Origin: a bacterium
GTDB lineage: Bacteria > Zixibacteria > MSB-5A5 > GN15 > FEB-12
NCBI GenBank assembly: GCA_030629485.1
Contig: DAOVOW010000120.1
Location: forward strand, 1-6,369
Direction of reading: 5' to 3'
Length of the DNA: 6,369 nt
Part shown: piece after piece, positions 1 through 5,946 of the stretch
How the letters are laid out: every line of letters starts with the position of its first letter
Position numbering within the stretch: position 1 is the stretch's first letter
Position numbers and translations under genes: made by a program
The notes under the pieces: generated by a model
The model's input: the letters and a program-made list of their open reading frames with translations, nothing else
Told to the model about the DNA's origin: nothing
Database searches by the model: none

Positions 1-20
1 AGCGGTTTCCTTGTGTTGCA

Positions 21-92
21 TGTCATTCCCGCGCAGGCGGGAATCTATCTGAATCAGTGAGTTACTGGATGCCCGCCTTCGCGGGCATGACA
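21..92. repeat. Dispersed double-hairpin repeat (REP/MITE-like)
   Basis: The element is bounded by TGTCAT at 21-26 and ATGACA at 87-92. It contains two hairpins: ATTCCCGC (25-32) pairs with GCGGGAAT (37-44) over a 4-nt loop, and ATGCCCGC (69-76) pairs with GCGGGCAT (81-88) over the loop CTTC. The two ends are also near-copies of each other in inverted orientation, so the whole element is almost palindromic. Units of this type are widespread short non-coding repeats; when read through they give the familiar spurious peptide CHAREGGHP, which appears here on the minus strand. No target-site duplication is obvious. The rest of 1-127 holds no gene that I can support. Confidence 0.85.
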
Positions 93-127
93 AATCCGGC
101 AGGTTCCAGACATGATGAAGCTCTTTT

Positions 128-982
128 TCAACAACCTCCTATAGTGCGCAGATAGAAATACATGAAAGGCGCTGCAAATAAGAGCGAGTCGAATCGATCG
201 AGCACGCCGCCATGTCCGGGAATGACACGTGATGAGTCCTTGATGCCGAGCGACCGTTTCCACATCGACTCAACCAAATCGCCCAACTGCCCGAACAGCG
301 AACATCCGAGAGCAATGATCAAGATATGACCCAGCCCAATCTGCGGCAACCTCCAGAAGTGCATTAGCAGTCCGACGGCGAGAGCACCGAGCAGTCCGCC
401 GATGAAACCCTCAACCGTTTTGTTAGGCGAGACGGTTGGCGCCAGTTTGTGCCGGCCAAGCCAGGAGCCGATACCCATAGCGGCAGTGTCGCCGATCCAT
501 AGCAGCCCGAAAAGAAACAACAAGCAGTCACCCCCGGCAATCGTATCGAATCCCTCACCGACTTTGTAGACGAAGGGATAGAGCAGGCCAATGTAGACCA
601 CACCCCAGACAAGGCGACTGTGGCGCCGGAACAGATCGGCGGGCGACTGTTTGCCGATACTCAACAGCACCGCTGTTATGACGAAGAAAAGCAAGATCGG
701 CGTGCCCTCGTGACCAAGGAATTCTGCCCGACCTGCCAACAATGCACGCGGCTCCGCAAAACCGGTAGCCAACCAGAACGTCGATGCGACTGTGATGATG
801 CCAAGCCAAAAGAAACCGGAACGCGGTGGGGACCCCTCATTGACAAGAAACTCGATAACGGCAAGAGTGGCAAGCAGCATGAGCATTCCGAACAGCCAGC
901 CACCCCCCTGATAGCAAACCCACAGAATGACCGGGATGGTAACCGCCGCCACAGCGATCCGGGCGGCCAGATTACGGCTCAT
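128..982 (-). CDS. cdsA: Phosphatidate cytidylyltransferase (CDP-diacylglycerol synthase)
   Basis: Integral membrane enzyme of 284 aa that makes CDP-diacylglycerol from phosphatidic acid and CTP, the branch point of bacterial phospholipid synthesis. The family signature is complete near the C-terminus: S239, K242-R243, K248-D249, PGHGG at 255-259 and D262-R-F-D265, the polar and acidic residues expected for metal and CTP binding. A second conserved block, WIGDTAAMGIG (162-172) followed by SPNKTVEG (185-192), is also typical. Several hydrophobic segments fit a multi-pass protein (about 10-45, 58-73, 94-108, 125-140, 150-172, 194-210, 218-235 and 266-279). The start ATG overlaps the uppS stop as ATGA (4 bp), which implies translational coupling. 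The length is normal. The usual next gene, dxr, is absent; a dispersed repeat and the window edge follow. Confidence 0.97.
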   Translation of the reverse strand: MSRNLAARIAVAAVTIPVILWVCYQGGGWLFGMLMLLATLAVIEFLVNEGSPPRSGFFWLGIITVASTFWLATGFAEPRALLAGRAEFLGHEGTPILLFFVITAVLLSIGKQSPADLFRRHSRLVWGVVYIGLLYPFVYKVGEGFDTIAGGDCLLFLFGLLWIGDTAAMGIGSWLGRHKLAPTVSPNKTVEGFIGGLLGALAVGLLMHFWRLPQIGLGHILIIALGCSLFGQLGDLVESMWKRSLGIKDSSRVIPGHGGVLDRFDSLLFAAPFMYFYLRTIGGC

Positions 983-1743
983 CGCTTTGTCCTCTTGCCG
1001 ATCCGTCCGAAACGTCGCTCTCGCCGCTGGTAATCGGCGATGGCCTCAAACAACTCGCGCCGTCCGAAATCAGGCCACAGAGTGTCGATGATATGCAACT
1101 CGGTATAGCTCGTTTGCCAAAGCAGGAAGTTTGAGATCCGACGTTCACCGGAGGTTCTAATCAGGAGATCGGGATCCGGTAATGAGGCCGTGTACAGAAA
1201 ACTGGAGAACAACTCCTCGTCAATCTGGGATGGATGTATCATGCCGGCTTTGGCGGTGTTAACAATCGACTTAACAGCATCGAGTATCTCGGTGCGACCG
1301 CCGTAGTTTAAGGCCAGGTTCAACACCAACCCACGATTATTGCGGGTTTTCTCTTCAGCCCGAGCCAGCACTTTGCGACGAGTCACCGACAAACCGCTGA
1401 TACGGCCCGTCGTAATCAGCTTGACATCATTCTTCATCAGTTCGTCGATCTCTTTGCGCGTCGTGCGGCTAAGCAGGGACATTAGAGCCGCCACTTCCTG
1501 GCGCGGACGTTTCCAATTCTCGATAGAAAAAGTGTACAGCGTTAGATACTGAATACCGATCTCACTGGCGGCCCGCACGGTCTTTTTGACCGCCTTCACA
1601 CCGGCCTCGTGTCCGAAGGTGCGCGGCTTGTTGCGTCGGGCGGCCCAGCGGCCGTTGCCGTCCATGATGATTGCTACGTGGCGTGGAATCGGTTCGGGAT
1701 TGTTCAGGATGGTTTCTTTGAGACTGTCGGATTTTTGCATCAT
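979..1743 (-). CDS. uppS: Isoprenyl transferase, probably undecaprenyl diphosphate synthase
   Basis: cis-Prenyltransferase of 254 aa that extends farnesyl diphosphate with isopentenyl diphosphate to the C55 carrier lipid for peptidoglycan and other surface polymers. The hallmarks appear in order: HVAIIMDGNGRWA (22-34, with the essential Asp at D28), GHEAG (44-48), LTLYTFSIENWKRP (67-80), NYGGR (146-150), DPDLLIRTSGE (190-200) followed by RISNFLLWQ (202-210), and WPDF (223-226). R195 and the RTSGE segment match the diphosphate-binding region. The residue after RTSGE is R201, where many homologues have Met. Two ATGs lie in tandem (1743 and 1740); the first is used here. No strong Shine-Dalgarno is seen: an AGGAAG lies about 20 nt upstream. 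The gene lies 64 nt downstream of the exported-protein gene and overlaps cdsA by 4 bp. Product chain length is inferred from the family and context, not read from the sequence. Confidence 0.96.
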   Translation of the reverse strand: MMQKSDSLKETILNNPEPIPRHVAIIMDGNGRWAARRNKPRTFGHEAGVKAVKKTVRAASEIGIQYLTLYTFSIENWKRPRQEVAALMSLLSRTTRKEIDELMKNDVKLITTGRISGLSVTRRKVLARAEEKTRNNRGLVLNLALNYGGRTEILDAVKSIVNTAKAGMIHPSQIDEELFSSFLYTASLPDPDLLIRTSGERRISNFLLWQTSYTELHIIDTLWPDFGRRELFEAIADYQRRERRFGRIGKRTKR

Positions 1744-1807
1744 GATGCCAAGCTACAAATCACTTCCTGACATGGCAAGCGCAATTAACATCCGGGTGGA
1801 GTAGCGC

Positions 1808-2485
1808 TCAAGGACGATCGACACTTACGGCGTCAATCCGCGTTTCCAGCCGATAATTCTCCGTGGAAAATACCCCCTCCCTGGCTCCCACCTCCCAGAT
1901 AGAATCCGGGAATAGAAAACCGTCGTGTTCCGACACTCGGTAGCAGCGAGAGAATCGCTCATAACCCTCGCGATGCGGGTAGTAAAGGTAGACTCGGCGT
2001 AAGAGATACGAGTCGCGATCAATCATGACCAGACCTACTGGTAGTGAATCATCAGCCTTTGGTGTGTCGAAGCCGATGGCTAACAGTTCCCCGCCGGTGT
2101 CGTTGGGGTAGAATGTGTATCGATATTGCGCGTCAAACAGATCGGGGATGGAGAACTGCTGTTGCATCTTAACATCCGACGTGGCCATTTCCACCACCTG
2201 CGAGTCCAAAGATCCGCAACTGAACCAGTACCGCACAATAGCGGTATCGACACCGGTGATCCGTCCATTGGATGCCACTCTCTTGTAGTGGGAGGTAGTC
2301 AGAAGGGAGAAGCTCACCCCATTTCGAAGGGGGTCGGACTCCGCTGAGACAGTTGCGGCCTGCGTCCAATAGAACTTGAGCACCGGGTCATCACCATAAC
2401 TATCGTCGGCCAAACCGGTTGCGGTTGCACTTAGTGCCACCATCGCGGTCCATAATACCCGGATATGGTACTTTTCTGTTGACAT
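1808..2485 (-). CDS. Exported protein of unknown function, possibly LolA/lipoprotein-sorting-like
   Basis: I do not recognise a firm family for this 225-aa protein. Residues 1-26 look like a Sec signal peptide: K5 and R9 in the n-region, a hydrophobic stretch at 10-22, and a likely cut after GLA at 24-26, before an acidic DDSYGDD. There is no lipobox Cys. The mature part is rich in beta-prone alternating residues. Its C-terminal half (a segment like MIDRDSYLLRRVYLYYP, then GFLFPDSIWEV and a final strand) resembles the 'residue-by-residue beta sheet' endings of outer-membrane lipoprotein-sorting (LolA-like) proteins; this is only a resemblance. Three Cys residues are present, two of them possibly paired in the periplasm. 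The open frame runs upstream to a TTG at 2563, but ATG 2485 is chosen because the signal peptide begins there and a promoter lies between the two. It is divergent from the CBS gene and 64 nt upstream of uppS, with which it may be co-transcribed. Confidence 0.72.
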   Translation of the reverse strand: MSTEKYHIRVLWTAMVALSATATGLADDSYGDDPVLKFYWTQAATVSAESDPLRNGVSFSLLTTSHYKRVASNGRITGVDTAIVRYWFSCGSLDSQVVEMATSDVKMQQQFSIPDLFDAQYRYTFYPNDTGGELLAIGFDTPKADDSLPVGLVMIDRDSYLLRRVYLYYPHREGYERFSRCYRVSEHDGFLFPDSIWEVGAREGVFSTENYRLETRIDAVSVDRP

Positions 2486-2494
2486 TCGCTGCTC

Positions 2495-2523
2495 AATATA
2501 CGTAAAATGAGTAAGGTTGCCAA
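2495..2523 (-). promoter_or_regulatory. Putative sigma70-type promoter of the exported-protein gene
   Basis: On the minus strand TTGGCA (2518-2523) and TATATT (2495-2500) are separated by exactly 17 nt, each matching the consensus at five of six bases. Only 9 nt separate the -10 from the ATG at 2485, so transcription would start within about 1-5 nt of the start codon and no Shine-Dalgarno would be on the mRNA. This is a sequence prediction only. Confidence 0.55.
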
Positions 2524-2545
2524 CCGCACATTCTGAGGAAATCGA

Positions 2546-2591
2546 CAGCAACGTCAATCTCAAAGACCGGTTGGCGTCGGTGACGTTGCTG
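2546..2591. repeat. Perfect 11-bp inverted repeat between divergent genes
   Basis: CAGCAACGTCA at 2546-2556 is repeated exactly as its reverse complement, TGACGTTGCTG, at 2581-2591, with 24 nt between. It lies between the divergent exported-protein and CBS genes, ending 42 nt before the CBS start. No T-run follows on either strand, so it is not an ordinary intrinsic terminator. It could be a regulator-binding site or a leader hairpin of the CBS mRNA. No convincing sigma70 promoter for the CBS gene was found in this interval. Confidence 0.6.
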
Positions 2592-2620
2592 GGGGAACAG
2601 GGTTGATGAAGACAAAAAAC

Positions 2621-2626
2621 AGGAGG
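2621..2626 (+). promoter_or_regulatory. Strong ribosome binding site of the first CBS gene
   Basis: AGGAGG lies 7 nt before the ATG at 2634. It fixes the start and predicts efficient translation, in contrast with the weak or absent sites of the minus-strand neighbours. Confidence 0.85.
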
Positions 2627-2633
2627 TTACGAT

Positions 2634-3074
2634 ATGTTTGTCAAAGAGTTGTTGAAATCATCGCCCAAGGACATCATCACGATAGATCCGTCGACGGATC
2701 TATGGACGGCAATGGAGACGCTGATATCCAACAAGATCGGTTGCCTGCCCGTTCTGGATAGTTCGGGTACTTTGGTCGGAATCCTTGATGACAAGGATAT
2801 TTTCCGCGCCGTGTACGAAAATCAGGACAATTTTGAGAAGTTCACTGCCGGTGAACTGATGACGTCCAACCTGATAATCGGGATGCCGGACGACGACTTG
2901 AACTACATTGCCGGTTTGATGGCCAAGAACGACATACGCTATGTCCCGATCATGGACGACAAGAAAATGGTTGGACTGATCTCACCGGGCGATGTCGTGA
3001 AAGCGCAAATGACCCATATCGAGATTGAGAATCGCTACTTGAAGATGTACATGGAGGGCACACACCTGGGCTGA
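2634..3074 (+). CDS. Twin CBS-domain protein, first paralogue
   Basis: Soluble 146-aa protein made almost only of two CBS domains (a Bateman module), about residues 8-65 and 72-128, with no catalytic domain, signal peptide or membrane segment. Each domain has the expected pattern: CLPVLD then VGILDDKDIF (48-57) in the first, YVPIMD then VGLISPGDVV (113-122) in the second. Such modules usually bind AMP, ATP or related adenosyl ligands and control a partner; the partner is not identifiable here. In the G-x-x-(S/T)-x-x-D ribose-contact motif, the second domain is intact (G114, S117, D120) but the first has D52 in place of Ser/Thr, which may weaken or change that site. The C-terminal tail contains ENRYLK, shared with the second paralogue. 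It lies opposite in strand to the flanking conserved cluster and has a strong RBS. Confidence 0.93.
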   Translation: MFVKELLKSSPKDIITIDPSTDLWTAMETLISNKIGCLPVLDSSGTLVGILDDKDIFRAVYENQDNFEKFTAGELMTSNLIIGMPDDDLNYIAGLMAKNDIRYVPIMDDKKMVGLISPGDVVKAQMTHIEIENRYLKMYMEGTHLG

Positions 3075-3099
3075 AGGCCGTTCCCTTGAGTCCCGGCCT
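3075..3099 (+). terminator. Weak hairpin just after the first CBS gene
   Basis: AGGCCG (3075-3080) pairs with CGGCCT (3094-3099) over a 13-nt loop, immediately after the stop codon. No U-tract follows, so intrinsic termination is doubtful; it may only protect the 3' end of the mRNA. The rest of 3100-3265 shows no gene that I can support. Confidence 0.25.
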
Positions 3100-3265
3100 C
3101 TCGATCTTGTGTCTGCATTCAATCTGACCTGGCAAGTCCCGTTATCGAGCCATGCGGTTTCACGACCGATCGCAAACCGACCGGTTAGCTGAAAGACACG
3201 TCCGTCGGATCACGCTTCGGCCGAAAATAATTCGTTCTAATCTCCGGCGAAGTTGCTTGTTCTGG

Positions 3266-3294
3266 TTGTCAATTGATCTCCGATCGATTATGAT
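3266..3294 (+). promoter_or_regulatory. Putative sigma70-type promoter of the second CBS gene
   Basis: TTGTCA (3266-3271) and TATGAT (3289-3294) are spaced by 17 nt and each matches the consensus at five of six bases. A start near 3301 would give a leader of about 100 nt before the ATG at 3400. The presence of this promoter suggests the second CBS gene can be transcribed independently of the first. Confidence 0.6.
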
Positions 3295-3300
3295 TGATCG
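3281..3300. promoter_or_regulatory. Near-palindrome over the -10, candidate operator
   Basis: CGATCGAT (3281-3288) and ATTGATCG (3293-3300) form an inverted repeat with seven of eight positions paired around a 4-bp centre, and the symmetric site covers the whole -10 hexamer. A further direct copy of ATTGATC occurs at 3272-3278, inside the spacer. A dimeric regulator bound here would block RNA polymerase. No regulator gene is in the window, so this is inference from position and symmetry. Confidence 0.35.
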
Positions 3301-3384
3301 TAGTTCCGCGAGATGGTCCACAGTGAGTATAATCGCAGGACGTCCGCCGGACATGTGTGAAGAGTGTCGACTGCCCTGTTAGAT

Positions 3385-3390
3385 AGGAGA
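3385..3390 (+). promoter_or_regulatory. Ribosome binding site that fixes the start of the second CBS gene
   Basis: AGGAGA ends 9 nt before the ATG at 3400. The open frame extends upstream to a GTG at 3364, but that would add 12 residues absent from the paralogue and would place this Shine-Dalgarno inside the coding region. Confidence 0.8.
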
Positions 3391-3399
3391 AAGAACCTT

Positions 3400-3840
3400 A
3401 TGTTGGTGAGAGATTTGTTGAAGAAGAAGGATCGAGAGGTTATTACCGCCACGGCCGATACCGAGGTGAACGAGGCAATGCGGCTCTTGATCGATAATGG
3501 CATCAGTTGCCTGCCGGTATTGGACAAGAACGGCAAGCTTGAGGGTATCGTCAGCGACAAGGACATCTTTCGACTGATCTACGAGCACCGAACGGACTAC
3601 AGCCAGTTTCGAGTAGGTGATGTCATGACAAAAGACCTTCTGATTGGATTGGTCGGTGACGATGTCAACTACGTGGCTGGTATCATGACCGAAAACCGCA
3701 TCCGACACATTCCCATAGTGGAACGCGACAAGCTGATCGGTTTGGTATCACAGAGCGACATTGTCAAAACCCAGATGAAACGCATGGCTGTTGAGAACCG
3801 TTACTTGAAGCTCTATTTCGACGGCGATTACCCGTCATAA
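3400..3840 (+). CDS. Twin CBS-domain protein, second paralogue
   Basis: A 146-aa Bateman module that aligns without gaps over its full length with the upstream CBS protein; I count about 68 identical residues (47%). The two domains lie at about 8-65 and 72-128. Both ribose-contact motifs are intact: G49, S52, D55 in EGIVSDKDIF, and G114, S117, D120 in IGLVSQSDIV. This differs from the first paralogue, whose first site has Asp in place of Ser. The tail again carries ENRYLK. There is no catalytic domain, signal or membrane segment, so the protein probably senses an adenosyl nucleotide and binds a partner encoded elsewhere. ATG 3400 is chosen for the RBS and for exact agreement with the paralogue's start. 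It lies 325 nt downstream of the first copy, has its own predicted promoter, and is convergent with frr. Confidence 0.93.
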   Translation: MLVRDLLKKKDREVITATADTEVNEAMRLLIDNGISCLPVLDKNGKLEGIVSDKDIFRLIYEHRTDYSQFRVGDVMTKDLLIGLVGDDVNYVAGIMTENRIRHIPIVERDKLIGLVSQSDIVKTQMKRMAVENRYLKLYFDGDYPS

Positions 3841-3899
3841 CAGGCAAGCCTGCTTTTCGCGCTTCGCGCGGCGATAAATCGCCTCTTTGCGCTTCGCGC
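3841..3899. repeat. Cluster of four short hairpins after the second CBS gene
   Basis: Directly after the TAA, CAGG-CAAG-CCTG (3841-3852) is followed by CTTTT and may be a weak terminator. Next come CGCGC-TTC-GCGCG (3858-3870), GGCGAT-AA-ATCGCC (3870-3883) and GCGC-TTC-GCGC (3889-3899). The 11-mer GCGCTTCGCGC occurs at 3859-3869 and again at 3889-3899, exactly 30 bp apart. The position between convergent genes suits a bidirectional terminator, but the arrangement also looks like a small dispersed repeat. Confidence 0.5.
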
Positions 3900-3928
3900 T
3901 CGGACAACATTACCGTGCGCCGCGGCTG

Positions 3929-3983
3929 CAACGTCATCCTGAGTATTCCTCCCAACGTCATGCTGAGCGGAGTCGAAGCATGA
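3929..3983. repeat. Short dispersed repeat with a tandem half-copy
   Basis: CAACGTCATCCTGAG (3929-3943) recurs with one change as CAACGTCATGCTGAG (3953-3967). The second copy continues through GCGGAGTCGAAGCATGA, so that TCATGCT (3958-3964) and AGCATGA (3977-3983) form an inverted repeat. Units of the type 'GTCATnCTGAGCGnAGTCGAAGnATGA' are common dispersed non-coding repeats in several bacterial phyla. It fills most of the convergent spacer between the second CBS gene and frr; no gene is supported in 3841-4017. Confidence 0.65.
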
Positions 3984-4017
3984 GATACGACAGGTCGATA
4001 CCCCTCATGAACGTCGC

Positions 4018-4575
4018 CTAAACTTCGAGGACATCTTTTTCCTTCTTCTCCAGGATATCGTCAATCTCTGAAGTTAACTCGTCGGTTATTCTCTGGACTT
4101 CATTCAACCCGTCCTTCTCCTGATCCTCCGAGATCTCCTTGTCCTTCTGAACCTTCTTGATCCGGTCGTTGGCATCGCGACGAATATTGCGGATCGCCAC
4201 ACGGCCCTCCTCGGCCACAATGCGACAATGCCGGGCCAATTCTTGTCGACGCTCCTCGTTAAGCGGGGGAACCGGAATCCGTATAACCTGACCTTCCACA
4301 ATGGGATTGAATCCGAGGTCGGCTTTCTGGATTCCCTTAACGATCTCACCAACCGTACCCTTTTCGAAAGCCTGAACAACCAACAGACGCGGCTCCGGAG
4401 CAGCAATCGTCGCCACCTGATTCAGCGGCAACTGAGAACCATAGGCTGCCACCTTGACCGTATCGAGCAGTTGCACCGTCGCCTTACCGGTTCGGACAGC
4501 GTTGAACTCACGCGCCACCGCATCGACGCTCTTCTTCATGCGCTCCTGTGTTTCTTTGTAGATCTCTTTCAGCAT
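4018..4575 (-). CDS. frr: Ribosome recycling factor
   Basis: Cytosolic factor of 185 aa, the standard family length, that splits post-termination ribosomes together with EF-G. The N-terminal helix has the typical ERMKKSVDAVAREF and VRTGKA pattern (11-32). The middle beta domain contains YGSQLPLNQVATI and EPRLLVVQAF (45-70). The C-terminal long helices include VAIRNIRRDAND (126-137) and KDKEISED (144-151). R132 in IRNIRR corresponds to the ribosome-contacting Arg known from the E. coli protein. A GGGAG sequence stands about 9 nt before the ATG. The gene follows pyrH by 30 nt in the usual order. Its usual downstream neighbour, uppS, is displaced by about 2.3 kb here. Confidence 0.97.
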   Translation of the reverse strand: MLKEIYKETQERMKKSVDAVAREFNAVRTGKATVQLLDTVKVAAYGSQLPLNQVATIAAPEPRLLVVQAFEKGTVGEIVKGIQKADLGFNPIVEGQVIRIPVPPLNEERRQELARHCRIVAEEGRVAIRNIRRDANDRIKKVQKDKEISEDQEKDGLNEVQRITDELTSEIDDILEKKEKDVLEV

Positions 4576-4605
4576 AATCGGACTCCCGTGCTTGTTATTT
4601 CCACT

Positions 4606-5331
4606 TCAAGAGATCAGCGTCCCAACCTCTTCGCCCAATACCGCCCGCTTGAGATTACCCGGCCGGTGAAGATCGATCACTCTAACCGGGATATGGTTCT
4701 CCATCAACAGTGAAATGGCGGTTGAGTCGATCACTTTCAACTCGCGCGTCAGGACCTCCATGTATTTCAACTTAGGATAAAAGACCGCCTCGGCGTCCTT
4801 CCTGGGGTCGGCCGAATAGACTCCGTCGACATTGGTGGCCTTGATCATGATATCGGCATTGATTTCCATGGCTCGAAGCGAGGCCGCAGTGTCGGTGCTG
4901 AAGTACGGATTGCCGGTGCCGCCGGCAAAGATGACCAACCGACCTTTTTCCAGATGCCTCACCGCCCGACGTCGGATATACGGTTCTGTAAAGGCTTCGA
5001 TAGCCACCGCCGACATCACTCGCGTGTAGCAACCCATTTTTTCGAGTGTGTCCATCATGGCCAGCGAGTTTATCACGGTGGCCAGCATCCCCATCGAATC
5101 GGCTGTAACCCGATCCATTCCTGACTCAGAAGCGTGCAGCCCCCGAAAGATGTTACCGCCACCGACCACAATGGCGGTTTCGATGTCGAGCTTCTTGATC
5201 TCTACGATTTGGGAGCAGATGGACTCCACCATAGCCGTGTCGATCCCGAACTGACCGGAACCGGTGAGGGCCTCCCCGGATATCTTTATCAGAACCCTCT
5301 TGGCTGGCGGTAAATTATCGTCCGATTCCAT
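4606..5331 (-). CDS. pyrH: UMP kinase
   Basis: Bacterial-type UMP kinase of 241 aa (amino-acid kinase fold) that phosphorylates UMP to UDP with ATP in pyrimidine nucleotide synthesis; the bacterial enzyme is typically a hexamer controlled by GTP and UTP. The motifs are complete: KISGEAL (16-22), GGGNIFRG (57-64), [18 protein letters not shown] (73-90), [14 protein letters not shown] (137-150) for UMP binding, [14 protein letters not shown] (164-177) for ATP binding, and DSTAISL (202-208). The length is normal. The ATG begins one base after the tsf stop (TAA-A-ATG), which suggests coupling; only a weak GGGCGAG precedes it, inside tsf. The stop is TGA at 4606-4608. Confidence 0.98.
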   Translation of the reverse strand: MESDDNLPPAKRVLIKISGEALTGSGQFGIDTAMVESICSQIVEIKKLDIETAIVVGGGNIFRGLHASESGMDRVTADSMGMLATVINSLAMMDTLEKMGCYTRVMSAVAIEAFTEPYIRRRAVRHLEKGRLVIFAGGTGNPYFSTDTAASLRAMEINADIMIKATNVDGVYSADPRKDAEAVFYPKLKYMEVLTRELKVIDSTAISLLMENHIPVRVIDLHRPGNLKRAVLGEEVGTLIS

Positions 5332-5332
5332 T

Positions 5333-5926
5333 TTACTCGCCCAGACGGAATCGGCAGAACCGTTTTACGAGTATGTTTTCGCCCAACTTGGCAATCATCT
5401 CCTTGACCACATCACTCACCGTCTTGTCGGTATCCTTGACGAACGCTTGTTCCAGCAGAACGATCTCAGAGAGATACTTCTCCAGCTTGCCATCGATGAT
5501 TCTGTCTATCACTTTTTCCGGCTTGCCTTCATTGAGAGCCTGCTGGCGGTAGATGTCGCGCTCCTTGTCGAGCATGGCCTGGTCGACCTCCTCGCGGGAC
5601 ACACAAACAGGCGCGGTCGCCGCCACATGCATGGCGATGTCTCTGGTGAAAACCTTGAACTGGTCGGTGCGCGCCACGAAATCGGTCTCGCAGGCCACCT
5701 CGACCAAAACACCAAGTTTGTCCCCGGCGTGAATGTACGATGCGATCACTCCTTCGGCGGCTGTGCGACCAGACTTGGAGGCCGCCTTGGCAATACCCTT
5801 CTCCCTGAGAACCTTGACCGCCTTCTCGAGATCTCCGTCGGCTTCAGAGAGGGCGTTCTTGCAGTCCATCATGCCGGCCCCGGTCTGGTCCCGGAGTTCT
5901 TTCACCATTTGTGCGTTTATCTGCAT
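5333..5926 (-). CDS. tsf: Elongation factor Ts, short form
   Basis: Cytosolic guanine-nucleotide exchange factor of 197 aa for EF-Tu. The N-terminal UBA-like domain carries [19 protein letters not shown] (8-26). The core has the diagnostic ETDFVAR (80-86), in which TDFV touches EF-Tu. The C-terminus ends in [15 protein letters not shown], as expected. The protein is of the short, single-core type (Thermus-like, about 196 aa), not the roughly 280-aa type of E. coli with the duplicated core and coiled coil. AAAGG lies about 10 nt before the ATG. The gene follows rpsB by 20 nt and precedes pyrH by 1 nt, the standard order. Confidence 0.97.
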   Translation of the reverse strand: MQINAQMVKELRDQTGAGMMDCKNALSEADGDLEKAVKVLREKGIAKAASKSGRTAAEGVIASYIHAGDKLGVLVEVACETDFVARTDQFKVFTRDIAMHVAATAPVCVSREEVDQAMLDKERDIYRQQALNEGKPEKVIDRIIDGKLEKYLSEIVLLEQAFVKDTDKTVSDVVKEMIAKLGENILVKRFCRFRLGE

Positions 5927-5946
5927 TTGGTCGTACCTTTCAGCGT

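Noticed and set aside
54..263. A 69-codon minus-strand open frame at the left end
   Set aside because: Its C-terminus (CHAREGGHPV) is the read-through of the dispersed repeat and the rest overlaps cdsA out of frame.
620..1033. A 137-codon plus-strand open frame opposite cdsA
   Set aside because: Composition is highly charged and low in complexity, and it lies antisense to a motif-complete CdsA; it has no independent support.
2486..2563. A longer start (TTG at 2563) for the exported protein
   Set aside because: It would add 26 residues before a good signal peptide and span a promoter; ATG 2485 is more consistent.
3152..3382. Open frames on both strands in the gap between the CBS genes
   Set aside because: They are Arg/Ser-rich, lack a ribosome binding site and overlap the predicted promoter; they look like chance frames.
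3364..3399. A GTG start at 3364 for the second CBS protein
   Set aside because: The added 12 residues have no match in the paralogue, and the Shine-Dalgarno at 3385-3390 points to ATG 3400.
3841..3983. The repeats as a CRISPR array
   Set aside because: The repeated units are 11 and 15 nt, occur only twice each, and show no regular spacer series; there are no cas genes.
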